DNA from: an uncultured Mycoplasma sp.
GTDB lineage: Bacteria; Bacillota_I; Bacilli_A; Mycoplasmatales; Metamycoplasmataceae
DNA: 38,027 bases
Assembly: GCA_947039385.1 (NCBI GenBank)
Contig: CAMQYR010000003.1
Span: forward strand, 1-38,027
Direction of reading: 5' to 3'
Under the pieces are notes generated by a model, which was not told the DNA's origin, did not search any database, and saw nothing but the letters and a program-made list of their open reading frames with translations. Positions 13,301-24,917 of this stretch are shown here, piece after piece; position 1 is the stretch's first letter; each line of letters begins with the position of its first letter. The position numbers and the translations under genes are program-made.

Positions 13301-16300
13301 ATTTGCATTAGATTCTTTCGCTCTATCAAACCCTTGTTGATTGACATAAACTAATGCTTGTGTGGCCGTATTAACTTGAATGTTATTTAAATCAATTACT
13401 GGATATAAATAATCAACCGTGGAATCAGAACCAATAATAAGATACTCTAATTTATTTATATTAAGTTTATATTTATCATCAACACTTTTTAATAAATTTA
13501 CCATATCTTGAGAAGTTTTAGGAATATCCTTGCCAAATTTGTAAATCTTTTTATTATTAGCACTTAAATATGCTTCATTGACTTTTGCTACATATGAACC
13601 AACATCACTAATTTGAATTTGAAAATTATCTTCTCTTATGTCAGAAAAAGAATATATTGCTTGACTCAAGGCTTTCGAAAGATTAACTCCAAGTAAATCA
13701 TATTTTTTATTTGTATCATGATTTGTTAAAACATTATTTGAAAGAAAATCCACATAATCTAAATCTAATGATAAAACAACGTCATTATCAACATTTGTTT
13801 CTGGTTCAATATATATTTGTTTGCCTATTATAGTATCTATTATCCCTTTAAACCCATCATAATTAATTCCTGTTTTGTAATTTGAAGAATTAAACTTATA
13901 AATTCTATCTTTTAAAATAAATTCCATATTACCGAGATTATGATCATTGGTGGTGGCTTTTTGATTTATGGTTGTATATAATATTACAGGAGCATTAAGA
14001 ACACCGCTAAATGGACTCATAATTGTACTTGATAAACCTAAATTTTCCATTATACTATTTGCTGGACCCACCAAAGTATTTAAAGTTCTTTGTCCTAATG
14101 TTAGCATTATATTAGCATCTTCAACACTTTCAACTTTATTAGATAAAAACATATTAACAAAATCGTTACGAACTAAATTTGCTCTTTCTTCGCCGCCTTT
14201 TTGAATGGTATCAATAATTGATGATAATCCAACAACTAGTGATGTAGTGTTGTTGTTAATAACAAATTTACCGTCATTATAGTCAAAATAATATTCTAAT
14301 GCTTCCTTAGAAAGTCAATTTTGAGGATTTTCATTTGCTAATTTAATAGCCGTTTCTTTGGCATTTGAAAATCCATCTAAAATTGGATAATTTATAAAAA
14401 AATTAGGATTAAAATTTTTCGAAGTATTGTTTAAAATTTTTCCTATTGAAGAACCTGTATTTAAAACTAGCCCAACCAATTTATTAATTTCTGTTATTGA
14501 TTGTTTTAAATTCATTGTTATTAAATTAAGTTCTGAATATTTCATCCAAAAAGAATAAAAACTTAATATTTCTCCTGTCATATCTCTAGATTGGAGTTTG
14601 TTATTGTTGTTATAAAACTCATTATAAACTTGGTCCATTATTGGATCAAGAATGGGTCCGGCGCTTGGTCTTGTGTTGGGATTAATCATATTAATAAATT
14701 TATCAGCTAAAGATGTTTTTGCTGATGTCGACAAATCTATGTTTCCTCCCATTGTTGTACTTTCAGATTGCAACAAATTTGGATTAAAATTTATAAATTT
14801 TGTTTGAGACATAAATTCTAAGTACATATCTACTCTTTTTTTTATATCAATATTTTGAGTGGAAATATTACTGGAATAATTAAATATATAATTTGTGACA
14901 TATCTTCCATAAATAGAAGTTGGATCTAAAACATATTTTGGATTTTTCAATAATGTTGATAATTCTTCTAATGAAGTTACTACCTTATTAAGCTTAGGGG
15001 TGTTTGATTTTAATAATGATTGTAAATCTCTAATATCTAATTTATTGGGGTCTGATTCTGGTTGATAAATCCCTCACACGGACGAACTAGCTGAAGAAAG
15101 GTTTAGTAACTCTGATATTGCATTATTTAATTTATCACTTTTAAGATCATCATTGGCATCCATAGAAGTTAATAAAGAAGCTATAACACCAGAAATTGGA
15201 ATAGTATTTACAACATATTCTATGGGTTTATCTATATTATTGTCAACAAAATAATGTCTTTTAAATGAATGATTCACTAAAGAATTTTTAAAATAGTTTA
15301 AATCCACTAAGTCAATTAATTTACAAAAACCAGCATTAATGTTGGCATAGTCCTTTCCAACCATATTTTCCCCATTATTTCCATTTAGCTGGTCAATAAT
15401 TGGACCAAATAATTCTAGTTGTTCTTTACTTAACACATTTGATTTTAAGTAATTAATAATCTTAAAAAAATTTAAATTATTAATTATGTCTTTCATTCCC
15501 GCTTTAAACCCAACAGTAGGATCTAAAGTATTTTTAGGAGCAATATTATCAATAACAATGGGTAATATATCTCCAATACCAATAACTGTTTGTGGATTTG
15601 ATTCTGCTGTATTAGTGATTCTATCATAAAAATTATTTCAAATTGTGATGATTATTTGATCAATATTAATCGATTTAATTATTTTTCTTAACCCAATTAA
15701 CGTTTCTTTAGGATCTTTAGCATAATCAATAAGAGTTGAAATATCAAAACCATTCCCAAATATCCCCTTAATAATTATGGAAATTATTTGAAACTGATCT
15801 TTGATGTATGAAGGATCATTATTATTGATTATTTTTGTTAATATTTCATCTAAAAGTTTATTTCAATAAAGATCATCATTATATTTAGCTGCCTCATAAA
15901 AAATACCAAATAATATTTTCTGTAATTTTATATTTTTTATTTGTGATGGGAAAGATAAAACATCTGAAAAACCATTATTAGTAAATGAATTTGTAATTGC
16001 ACTCACTAATATATTAAAATTAGTAGGACCAATTAAAGGTTGCACTGTTTCTGACATAGAACCTATTAAATTGTTTTTAAATGTATTAAAATTGCTTGAA
16101 TCTTGTCAATTTTCAATAATATCTGCTCCCGGAACTACAAGTTGAAAGGGAATCGAATATTGATTAGAATAAGTTTCGTCTTGTTTTGCCCATCCGTTTG
16201 GACCCACAATTTTTTGTACTTTATTATCTGAACTTATATTTGCAAAATTAAGTTTTTTATCACTAATGAATTTTTGCATATCTTCATCCGTTCCATGAAA

Positions 16301-18376
16301 ATCAACTGGAGGATTAGAAATTCAGCTATTTTTTTCACCTGTTTCTGTTAAAATAAAATATTTCCCTTTTGTTTCATTCAAACTAGGGGTTTGTTTAGAA
16401 ATTCCAAAAATGTTTCCAGCACCATCTTTCATTCTTATAATTTTTGCTTTATTGATTTTTAGCAAATGTTGGAGGTTTATTGATGAGTTATTATATGGTT
16501 TATATTTATAATCTTGAAATGTTATTATTGGATTTATGTAATTTTTATCTACGCTCATTCCATTAAAAATAACATTAATGATGCTAAATATATATGATTG
16601 AGGAACATTATTAGACTTAATATCATCCTTAGAACTAAGAGAAAACAATAATGATTTTTTATTAGTTTCGTTGTATAGTTTTCCCACATTTTGTTTAATA
16701 GGAGTGTTTTTGTTCAGAAGAATTTCTTGTTTTGCATTTCCACCATTAATAAAGTGATACACATTGTTGTCTGTAAACCCTTGTACTGTCATGCTTTCTC
16801 TAAGTCCTACATTTTGAATTGACTTAACTAATGACAAAATTTCTTTATATAAATTTTTTTGAGCAATTGTTTTTGCGCCATTTTCTATTTTTGTTATTCT
16901 CTCAACCTTAGCGCCAGAATTATTAATTATTTTTTGCACATTCAAAGCTGTTTCTCCAAAAGGATTTGCTAATATAACATCTACACTTGCTTGTGAAATT
17001 AATTTTGATTTGAGTTCAATATCTAAAATTGAAGTTGTTGTAGGGGCAGGGGCTCTTGTGCCATTTATTTTTAATAATGTTATTTTTTTACTTAAATCCT
17101 GAGGCGTTATTGTTTGCGATAAGTACACGGTATTATCGGGGTTAATATGGCCGAATTGATCAGCTATTTTAATAATTTGCGTTTTTTTTCAATAAATCGC
17201 TTGTGAATAATATTGTTGTTCTATATTAGTTAAATGAGAGATATAATCTTTATAATTGAGAGTTCATGAATCATTTGTTTGCGAATCGGGATTTTTAAAA
17301 TCATAATTTAATGTTGAGTGATATCTTTCATATTCAAATGTTGTTTGTTCAAAAACAACTCAAGAAGGGCTAATTTTAAATGGCTTCTCTAAAACAAAAT
17401 ACTTTTTAGCATTATTTATTTCAATATTTTCCAAAAATGTATTATTTAAATTTATGGAAAAACCTCCGGTTATCATAGTACTTTGCAAAAATTTTGATAA
17501 CCTTCAATAATTACCATTTTTTGCTAAATCAAAGACACCACTTTGACTTAAGCTGTTATCAACAGAATAAACTCCATTCCCATCACTTTTAAAACCTAAA
17601 AGTTTTGCAACTTGATTTGGTTTAATAGTAATTAATAAGCCTTGTTTCTCTCAAGCGTGTTTTAAACTTTGAGAAATTGTTGCAACTTTAGTGTTGGCAT
17701 TCACAAAAATACTTTTAACATTTGTTATTTTATCATCAGTGCCACCGAACCAACTATTGCTACCAGGAATAATGTTGATTAAATCACCAAACATTATATT
17801 TGTGAGATTTATCTTGTCAGTTAAACTCAGTGTATAGTGGGTCGGCATGTCATCACCTAATTTTGTATATTGTTTAAATGGAAATTCAGGAAATAATTTT
17901 GGGTCTACTGAACCATTTTTATCAATATTATCAATGATATTGTTTAATTGAAAATAACGATATAAGTCTTGAGTTTTAATATAAAATTCTGGGATTCCTG
18001 GCGGAATATTTTGTATCAAAGAGGAAATTTTTAAAAATGACTCTGATTTATTGTGATTAAATTCTAATTCTGATTTTGGAATTCTTATTGCTTTTTGACT
18101 ATTTGTTGCAATAGGCGTGAATGAATATGTTGTTTTGTCTATTCCATTATATGTGTTTGGAGGTTTATGACCGGTTGGAGAGATGTCTGTTTCTACTGTT
18201 AAATCGTGAAGTTTAGAGACTTTTTTATAATCTTCAAATTGTGTACTATAGTTGCTTTTAACATCATTAAGTAATGTAAAAACTCCGGATGATAAAAAGG
18301 TTAAAACTATTAGGCCAACTATTAATGTTTTTGTTTTGAAAAGAGATTTAAATATTTCTTTTAGTAATTTTTTCAC
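10325..18376 (-). CDS. Giant double-FtsX ABC transporter permease
   Basis: A single open frame of 2,683 residues; I checked every gap between TGA codons for TAA/TAG and found none. Start GTG 18376 follows AGCAGG by 8 nt. Predicted layout: helix 1 at residues about 17-36; an outer domain of about 1,730 residues; an FtsX core with helices near 1770-1795, 1818-1847 and 1865-1895, including SRSKVLGILKAQGYKSVQI; a second module opening with a helix near 1939-1965; an outer domain of about 580 residues; and a second FtsX core near 2552-2576, 2597-2628 and 2644-2669 with ERNVAIFSILGYNKKERI. It is thus two MacB/LolC-like units fused head to tail, the first with an enormous ectodomain. The partner ATPase follows directly. 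The substrate is unknown; lipoprotein or lipid handling, or secretion, is possible. A seven-C tract lies at 12395-12401. Confidence 0.9.
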
Positions 18377-18422
18377 TTTATTAACCTGCTTAAATTATTT
18401 ATATAATTCTATCATATAAATG

Positions 18423-19115
18423 TTAATAACTCGAAATTATAGGCCATTTTCTAGGAAATTTTGTTGGCGTTTGAGATGTTTTTATGTAGTTGAAAAGATA
18501 GTGTGTTTGGAAAGATTGTGTTTGAAAATTTGAAATTATATCAATTTTTATTATAGTTGAAACTAATGATAATTTGTTTAAAATTCACCTTGATTTTTCT
18601 AATTCTTCATAAATTTTTGGACCTTTTAAAAATGAGAATATGCACCCTATTTTGCCAACTTTAGAAGATATTTCTATTAAGTTTTTTAATGATGTTACAG
18701 CTCTAGCAGTTATAATATCAAATTGTTCTACTTCAGAATAATCTTCTATTCTTTGATTAATAAATATTATATTTAGTTTTAATTTGTCATTTACAATATT
18801 TAAAAATTGAATTCTTTTTTTCATTGGTTCAGAAATAAAAAGAGAAAAATTATGTTTATAAATTAAAAATGGAATCGAAGGAAACCCAACACCTGACCCA
18901 ATATCCAACATCATTTTATTTTCTGTGTTTGGAAATGATTTGTTCATAAGAATAATTGATTGATATATTCCTTCTCTTCATATAGCGTCTCCATTAAATC
19001 CTGTTAAATTAAATAATCTGTTTTTTTCTTCAATTAATGATACATATTGTGACAATTTGTTAAATGTTTTTTTGTCTTTTCCAATTAATTCGAATGTTTT
19101 TTCTTTAAAGGTCAT
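18423..19115 (-). CDS. rsmG: 16S rRNA (guanine(527)-N7)-methyltransferase RsmG
   Basis: A 230-residue SAM-dependent enzyme that methylates G527 (E. coli numbering) of 16S rRNA. Landmarks are LIEEKNRLFNLTGF near the N-terminus, the SAM-binding loop LDIGSGVGFPSIP, ITARAVTSL, and the C-terminal TPTKFPRKW typical of the family. The coding region extends through a TGA-Trp at 18585-18587 to TAA at 18423-18425; reading TGA as stop would remove about 55 residues, including that conserved tail. The start ATG overlaps the end of prs by 11 nt, indicating coupled translation. The giant permease begins 46 nt downstream. Confidence 0.95.
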
Positions 19116-20064
19116 TTTTTTCTTTAATTTTTTGATATATTTGCGATATTGATTTGGAGTTTATATATGCTTTAATAACGTCAGATATTAGTGGAGCAAG
19201 AGAAATAATCACTAATTTATTTGATTTTATGTTGTGAACATTTTCAATAGAATCAGATATTAATATTTTGTCTATGCATGCTGATTTATCAAATAAATTA
19301 AATGATTTTGTAAATAAACCGTGAGTTGCTGCAATATATATTTTTTTAGCTCCTTCAAGCTTTAAGGCTTTTGCTGCTTTTAAAATTGTGCTTCCAGTAT
19401 CAATGATATCATCAATGATGATTATATTTTTTCCTTTAACATTTCCTAATATACCCATTATTTCACTAATGTTTGGGCCTGTTCGTCTTTTATCAACAAT
19501 CGCAATTCTTACAGTGTGGGAAATAAGCTCAGCAAGAACTCTTGCTCTAACGGCTCCTCCATGATCCGGCGAAACTATTGAAAACTTCATATTATCATTT
19601 GACTTTAGGTAACTAGCCAAACTAATGGATCACATCAAATCATCAACAGGAATATTAAAAAATCCTTGAATAGAGGGATTATGTAAATCAACAGTTATTA
19701 ATTTGTTTACACCGATTGTTTCAAAAATATTTGCTATTAATCTAGCGCCTATTGGTTCTCTCGGTTTAGCTTTTCGGTCTTGTCTTGAATAACCAAAATA
19801 TGAATTAACAACTATAATTTCTTTTGCACTTGCTCTCTTAATAGAATCAATAAATAAAAGTGTTTCCATTATTGCTTCTGATGATGATGTATTGCATATT
19901 ATAAAAACGTGAGCATTTCTTACAGTTTCTGTTGAGTGAATAATAATTTCTCCATCTGAAAAAGTTGTTTTTTGAATTTTTGATAACTTAATTTCTGAAA
20001 TTTCTGAAATTTTTTCAGCTAAAATTTGTGAATTGGGCATACCGAATAATTTTATATTGATCAT
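19105..20064 (-). CDS. prs: Ribose-phosphate pyrophosphokinase (PRPP synthetase)
   Basis: Makes PRPP from ribose 5-phosphate and ATP, the precursor for nucleotide salvage, on which mollicutes depend. The 319 residues match the usual length. Visible motifs are FSDGEIIIHSTETVR, YSRQDRKAKPREPI (ATP loop), the divalent-metal site VDLHNPSIQGFF, and the PRPP-binding IIIIDDIIDTGSTI. One TGA near 19627 encodes Trp (DLMWSISL). ATG 20064 follows AAGGGG. Its 3' end overlaps rsmG by 11 nt. A purine permease for salvage lies in the same window. Confidence 0.97.
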
Positions 20065-20122
20065 TTTACCCCTTTATTTTTTCAAAAATTGATTTTATTA
20101 ATGTTAAAAAAGTAAACAAAGT

Positions 20123-20770
20123 TTACCCAAATAATATTGTTTTTCTTTTCGCCATACTTTTTTCATGATATTCAGGATTTTTTTTAAAAGCTATTTCTCA
20201 ATCTGACAATAAAAATGATTTAAAATCTATGAGAAAATTTTGTTTTATAAATAACATAGTGGATTTTTTTTCTAACTCAATGTCCTCGTTTAAAATTTTA
20301 ACACTACCTGATAATTCTATTAAATGAATGATGGTTTCATAATAATACTGTTCTAATTTGATAAATAAATTATATTTCACATGAATATTAAATCAATTCT
20401 CAAATGTGCCATCTGTGTTCTTAATAACTCTTTCAAAAGATTCTTGTGAGCTTAATTGATTTCTATAATAAAGCGCAAAAAATGCTGTTTGTTTTATGGT
20501 TGAGGCTTTTGCATTATGAAATACTTCTTCAGCTTCAGTTAAAATTCCTTTCAAAAAAATTGAACCTTTTGCATTATCTATAATTTTGGTTAAAAAACGT
20601 TTGTTTACAAACCTATCTCTTAAATCTCTTATTTCATTAATGGTAATGCTTGATCTTCCATTAAAATCCAAAAGTATTGTTTCTCTTGTTTTAAGAGAAT
20701 CTTCCACCAAAACTTTTACATCAGCAACATCTAATATGGAAGTATCTATTTTTTTTTTGTCTATCGGCAC
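20123..20770 (-). CDS. Conserved-looking hypothetical protein, unknown function
   Basis: A 215-residue protein that I do not recognise. It starts at GTG 20770, set by a clear Shine-Dalgarno (AAGGAG with a 5-nt T spacer). The sequence is soluble, mixed charged and mostly helical in appearance, with no signal peptide, membrane helix or metal motif; DFNGRSSITINEIRDLRDRFVNKRF near residues 34-58 is its most distinctive segment. TGA-Trp codons occur at FENWFN and SDWEIAF. It lies between ksgA (59 nt upstream) and prs (58 nt downstream) on the same strand, among RNA-modification and nucleotide genes, so it is probably cotranscribed. The even base composition and good ribosome site argue for a real gene. 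Confidence 0.75.
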
Positions 20771-20829
20771 AAAAACTCCTTCTTAATAAAATAAATTATA
20801 ATATAAAAAAACTTTATTTTAATTTTATT

Positions 20830-21615
20830 TTAATTTTGTGACTTATTAAAAATTAAAAATAATTCTTGATATTGCAACAAACTCAACATTTGAGGACGAA
20901 TGTTGTCACTCAAATTGTTTAATTTATAAAACCGTTTTACTAAGTTATAATCATAATTTATTTGTGTTTTAAGATTATTTATTAATGTTTTTCGTCTCAT
21001 TGCAAAACATTTTTTTATAAACAATAAGAATTCTTTGTTATTAGAAATGTTTGTATTTTGTTTTAACTTTAAATAAATAACAGAAGATGTTACTTTTGGC
21101 TGTGGAAAAAAAGATTTTGAACTTATATCAAATAATTTTTGAACACTTGCAAAATTTGCTACAGTTACTGACAATTTACCATAATTTGTTGCTCCAGGAC
21201 TTGCACAAATTCTTTCAGCCACTTCTTTTTGAACCATTAAAATAACATTATCAAAATTTTTATAATTTTCAAAAATTTTAAAAAGTATTTGTGATGTGAT
21301 ATTGTATGGAATATTTGCCATAATAGAATATCTTACATAATTAGTAAGGTCGCTTTTAAGAAAGTCTTCATTTATTAAAATAAGATTTTTGTCTTTAATT
21401 TGTTCATTTAGAAAGTTAAACAAATTAAAATCAATTTCAAAAGCAACTAATTGTTTTGCATATTTTACAATTTGCTTTGTCAATGCTCCTTTCCCAGGTC
21501 CAATTTCAATAACATTTTTGCCATTTAAATCAATAGATGAAACAATTCTTTTTATCACGCTTTCATCATGTAAAAAATTTTGACCAAATTTTTTTTTAGC
21601 ATACTTTCTATTCAT
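20830..21615 (-). CDS. rsmA: 16S rRNA (adenine(1518)-N6/adenine(1519)-N6)-dimethyltransferase
   Basis: KsgA/RsmA dimethylates the two adjacent adenines in the 3'-terminal loop of 16S rRNA and acts as a late 30S assembly checkpoint. The 261-residue length is normal. Motifs: KKFGQNFLHD at the N-terminus, SAM loop VIEIGPGKGALT, and the catalytic NIPYNITSQIL. The C-terminal helical domain contains FAMRRKTLINNLK, as expected. The start overlaps the tatD end by 8 nt, with AAGG as ribosome site, in an mnmE-tatD-ksgA run; tatD next to ksgA is a common order in Firmicutes and mollicutes. Confidence 0.97.
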   Translation of the reverse strand: MNRKYAKKKFGQNFLHDESVIKRIVSSIDLNGKNVIEIGPGKGALTKQIVKYAKQLVAFEIDFNLFNFLNEQIKDKNLILINEDFLKSDLTNYVRYSIMANIPYNITSQILFKIFENYKNFDNVILMVQKEVAERICASPGATNYGKLSVTVANFASVQKLFDISSKSFFPQPKVTSSVIYLKLKQNTNISNNKEFLLFIKKCFAMRRKTLINNLKTQINYDYNLVKRFYKLNNLSDNIRPQMLSLLQYQELFLIFNKSQN

Positions 21616-22393
21616 TTTTAAACCTTGTTATATTAAAAACATTATTTACATTAATGTTTACTTGCTGATTCAATTCCTCAACACTAATCCCCTTCAACTC
21701 CGCAATTAACTTAGCGGTATAAATTGCATAATAAGGTAAATTCATTTTTCCTCTAAATGGAACTGGAGCTAAATAAGGAGTATCGGTTTCATAAAAAATT
21801 TTATTTATTGGAACAAGAATTGCAGCATCTCGTACATTTTGAGCATTTTTAAAAGTAATAACCCCAGAAAACGAAAAATATGCCCCAATACTTAAAAATT
21901 TTTCCACTCATTCAGGACCCGCAGAATAAGAGTGAATAATTATTTTGAAATTGTTATTTTGTTCTTTATATTCCTTTAAAACACCAAACGTTTTTTCTAC
22001 TGATTCTCTCATGTGAATAATTACTGGAATATCAAATTCAAGCGCTAATTCTATTTGATATCTAAAAAAAACTTCTTGCTCTTGCTCTGAAGGTGAATCA
22101 TCATAATGAAAATCAAATCCTATTTCCCCAATTCCAATAACCGACTTATCAACCAGACTTCTAAGTGCAATCAAATCTTTTTTATTTTTAGCTTCATTAG
22201 GGTGAATTCCAATAATAGGAAAAGTATAATCAAACTTTGCTGCAATAGACTTCACCTCAATGGAATCTTGTAATGATGTTCCCACCACAAATAGTGTATC
22301 TATTCCTAGTTTATGTGATTTTTCAATCATTTTTTCAGGAGACTCAAAATATTCTTTAAATGGATGCGAATGTAAATCAATGTATTTTTTCAT
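21608..22393 (-). CDS. tatD: TatD family metal-dependent hydrolase (deoxyribonuclease)
   Basis: A 261-residue TIM-barrel hydrolase of the amidohydrolase superfamily; family members are 3'-5' DNases/RNases or D-aminoacyl-tRNA deacylases. Metal ligands are visible: D-L-H-S-H near the start, GIGEIGFDFHYDD, IIHMRES, a His in IIHSYSAG, and ETDTPYLAPVP. One TGA (21908-21910) encodes Trp, so a standard-code reading splits the gene. I chose ATG 22393 because it places the D-L-H-S-H strand four residues in, as in the family, and it lies 2 nt after the mnmE stop. The further upstream TTG would lie inside mnmE. Confidence 0.95.
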
Positions 22394-22395
22394 AT

Positions 22396-23727
22396 TTATT
22401 TCCCCAGACAAAAATTAGCAAAGATGCTATCTAAAAGATCCTCTTTATTAACTGCTCCAATTATTGATTTAATATATTCTCATGCATTTGTAATATCTAC
22501 TATTACAACGTCAAATCCAAAGTTTTCTTTTAGCGCATTTTCGGCTTGTATTAAAGAGTTTTTGCAACTTTTAAGAAGGGATATCTGTCTACTATTAAAG
22601 TTGAAAGATGATTCTGTACTTGATGTTTTAAAATGCTTTTTAAATGCTTTTTCCAATTGTGATATTTCATTTCTTTTAGCAGAAATTAATATTTTATTAT
22701 TATAAACATTTTTATCAATTTCTTCTAATAGATCTGATTTATTATAAATTTTAAAATATGTTTTATCTTGTGATTTTAATTCAATTTTTTTATTATCTAT
22801 TGTTTCCGGTTTATTAGCATCTATAACATGCAAAACAATTGCTGCATTTTCAATTGCTGCATAAGTTTTTTTAATTCCTAATTCTTCAATCTCGTCTTTT
22901 GTATCTCTAATGCCTGCTGTATCTTTTAATTTTAAAATTATATTATTAAATATGATCTCGCCTTCAACAACATCTCTGGTGGTTCCAGCAATATTGGTAA
23001 TTATTGATTTTTCTTCATTCATAAGAGCATTCATAAGAGCACTTTTACCAACATTTGGTAAACCTACAATTGCAATGGATTGAGGAACAATAAATATTTG
23101 ATTAGAGTCTGATATTTTAATAATATTGTCTATTTTTATCTTTAATTCATAAATTAAAGATAAAAGTTTTGGTTGGTCCATTTGTTCAACATCATCATAT
23201 TCTGGATAATCAATATTTACTTCACAAATCCCTATTATATTTTCTAATTCTTTTATTATTTCTAAAATTAAATTTGATGAATTATTATTGAATTTTTGAA
23301 TTGCTATCTTTGTTTGCATTTTTGTTTTAGAATGAATTAAATCATTGATGGCTTCAGCTTTTATTAAATCTATTTTACCATTTAAAAAAGCCCTTCTGGA
23401 AAATTCACCAGAAGTTGCATATCTTGCTCCTTGAGTTACAATTAATTCCAAAATTATATTTGTAATTATTATGCCTCCATGTGCATTAATTTCAATAGTG
23501 TCTTCTCCAACAAAATTATTGTTTCCTTTAAAAAAATTAACAAGCACTTCATCCAACTTGTTTTCATTTTCATCCACAATATAACCATATGAAATGGTTT
23601 TGTCCTCACCAATTTTTCCAGTAAAAATTTTAGAAATAATAGAAAAAGCTTCGGGTCCACTTATACGTATTATTGATATGGCTTGGTTTATATTGCCCGA
23701 AGCTATTGCAACTATTGTGTCAAACAT
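22396..23727 (-). CDS. mnmE: tRNA modification GTPase MnmE (TrmE)
   Basis: With MnmG, MnmE installs the carboxymethylaminomethyl (or aminomethyl) group at U34 of tRNAs that read NNA/NNG codons. The 443-residue protein has the N-terminal folate-binding domain (DTIVAIASG, then R-I-S-G-P), the helical domain, and an inserted G domain with P-loop GLPNVGKSALMNAL, TTRDVVEGE, DTAGIRD and NKSDL. The C-terminus FCLGK keeps the catalytic Cys. A TGA-Trp lies near the C-terminus. The start is preceded 7 nt upstream by TATAAT (23735-23740, minus) and no Shine-Dalgarno, suggesting a leaderless mRNA heading the long minus-strand gene run. It is divergent from ychF. Confidence 0.97.
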
Positions 23728-23734
23728 TAATAAT

Positions 23735-23740
23735 ATTATA
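23735..23740 (-). promoter_or_regulatory. -10 box of mnmE, leaderless type
   Basis: TATAAT on the minus strand, separated by 7 nt (TAATAAT region 23728-23734) from ATG 23727. No ribosome site lies in between. Confidence 0.45.
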
Positions 23741-23784
23741 TATTTTTTAGTTTATACTTATTAATAATTGTTAAAAGAGGTTAT

Positions 23785-24888
23785 ATGTCATTAAAGGCTG
23801 GAATTGTAGGATTACCAAATGTTGGGAAGAGCACGTTATTTTCAGGACTAACTAAAATGAAAGTCGAATCTGCTAATTATGCATTTACTACAATTAATCC
23901 AAACATTAGTATAGTTGAATTAAATGATAAAAGGATTGAATCTTTATCTAATATGGTAAAAACCAAAAAAATGGTTAAAGCCACATTTGAATTTGTTGAT
24001 ATTGCAGGTTTAGTAGAGGGGGCATCAAAAGGTGAAGGATTAGGTAATAAATTTTTATCAAATATTAGAGAGGTTGATCTTATTGTGCATGTTGTTAGAT
24101 GTTTCAAAAATGATGATGTTTTACATGTTTCGAGTTCAATTGATTCTATTAGAGATTTTGAAATTATAAATTTTGAATTACTTTTAGCAGATCTACAAGT
24201 AGTATCTAATGCTAAAACTAGAATTTCTAAAAAAGCATCTAATACAAATGACAAAAAATTGTTGAAGGAAATGGACATTATTAAAAAATTGTTGAATGGT
24301 TTTGAGCAAAATATTCCCGCCAGAGATATTGTATTAAATGAAGAGGAACTAGAAATCATCAAACACTATCAATTACTTACTATAAAACCAATGTTAATAG
24401 TTGGGAATGTTGGATCAAATTTTGCTGCAGATCCTAAAAATGAATTAGAATTCAAAACATTGTTTGATTTTGCTGAAAACAAAAAAATACAAATTATTGG
24501 ACTTTCAGTAGAAATTGAATCTGAAATTGCTATTTTAGATGAAGAAAGTAGAAAAATGTTTCTAAAAGAATATCATTTAAAATCATCAGGTTTAGATGAA
24601 CTAATTTTAATATCATTTAAATTGTTGAATTTATGCACATACTTTACAGTTGGAGTTCAGGAAACAAGAGCTTGGGTATTCCAAAACGGAATGAGCGCTC
24701 CACAATGTGCGGGAATTATACACACTGATTTCGAAAAAAAATTTATTAGAGCAGAAGTTATTGGATATGATGACTTTATAAAATATGGGGGTGAAAAAGG
24801 ATCTAAAGATAATGGAAAAATGAAATTGGAAGGCAAAAATTACATTGTAAAAGATGGCAATGTTTGTAATTTCAGAATTAATAAATAA
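23785..24888 (+). CDS. ychF: Redox-regulated/ribosome-binding ATPase YchF (EngD)
   Basis: A 367-residue member of the Obg-related P-loop family that prefers ATP and associates with ribosomes. Motifs: P-loop GLPNVGKSTLFS, VDIAGLVEGASKGEGLGNKFL, and the C-terminal TGS domain with QETRAWVFQNGMSAPQCAGIIHTDFEKKFIRAEVI. AGAGG at 23776-23780 sits 4 nt before ATG, and TATACT at 23753-23758 is a possible -10. Its Trp codon in RAWVF is TGG. It ends 29 nt before the convergent methyltransferase gene; I see no hairpin terminator there. Confidence 0.97.
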   Translation: MSLKAGIVGLPNVGKSTLFSGLTKMKVESANYAFTTINPNISIVELNDKRIESLSNMVKTKKMVKATFEFVDIAGLVEGASKGEGLGNKFLSNIREVDLIVHVVRCFKNDDVLHVSSSIDSIRDFEIINFELLLADLQVVSNAKTRISKKASNTNDKKLLKEMDIIKKLLNGFEQNIPARDIVLNEEELEIIKHYQLLTIKPMLIVGNVGSNFAADPKNELEFKTLFDFAENKKIQIIGLSVEIESEIAILDEESRKMFLKEYHLKSSGLDELILISFKLLNLCTYFTVGVQETRAWVFQNGMSAPQCAGIIHTDFEKKFIRAEVIGYDDFIKYGGEKGSKDNGKMKLEGKNYIVKDGNVCNFRINK

Positions 24889-24917
24889 TGTTTATTTTCT
24901 TCTACCAACTATTTAGT

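Noticed and set aside
10325-18376. Many separate short genes or a decayed pseudogene in the permease region
   Set aside because: All pieces are in one frame and the breaks are TGA only. Checking triplet by triplet across the gaps found no TAA or TAG, so it is one intact code-4 gene.
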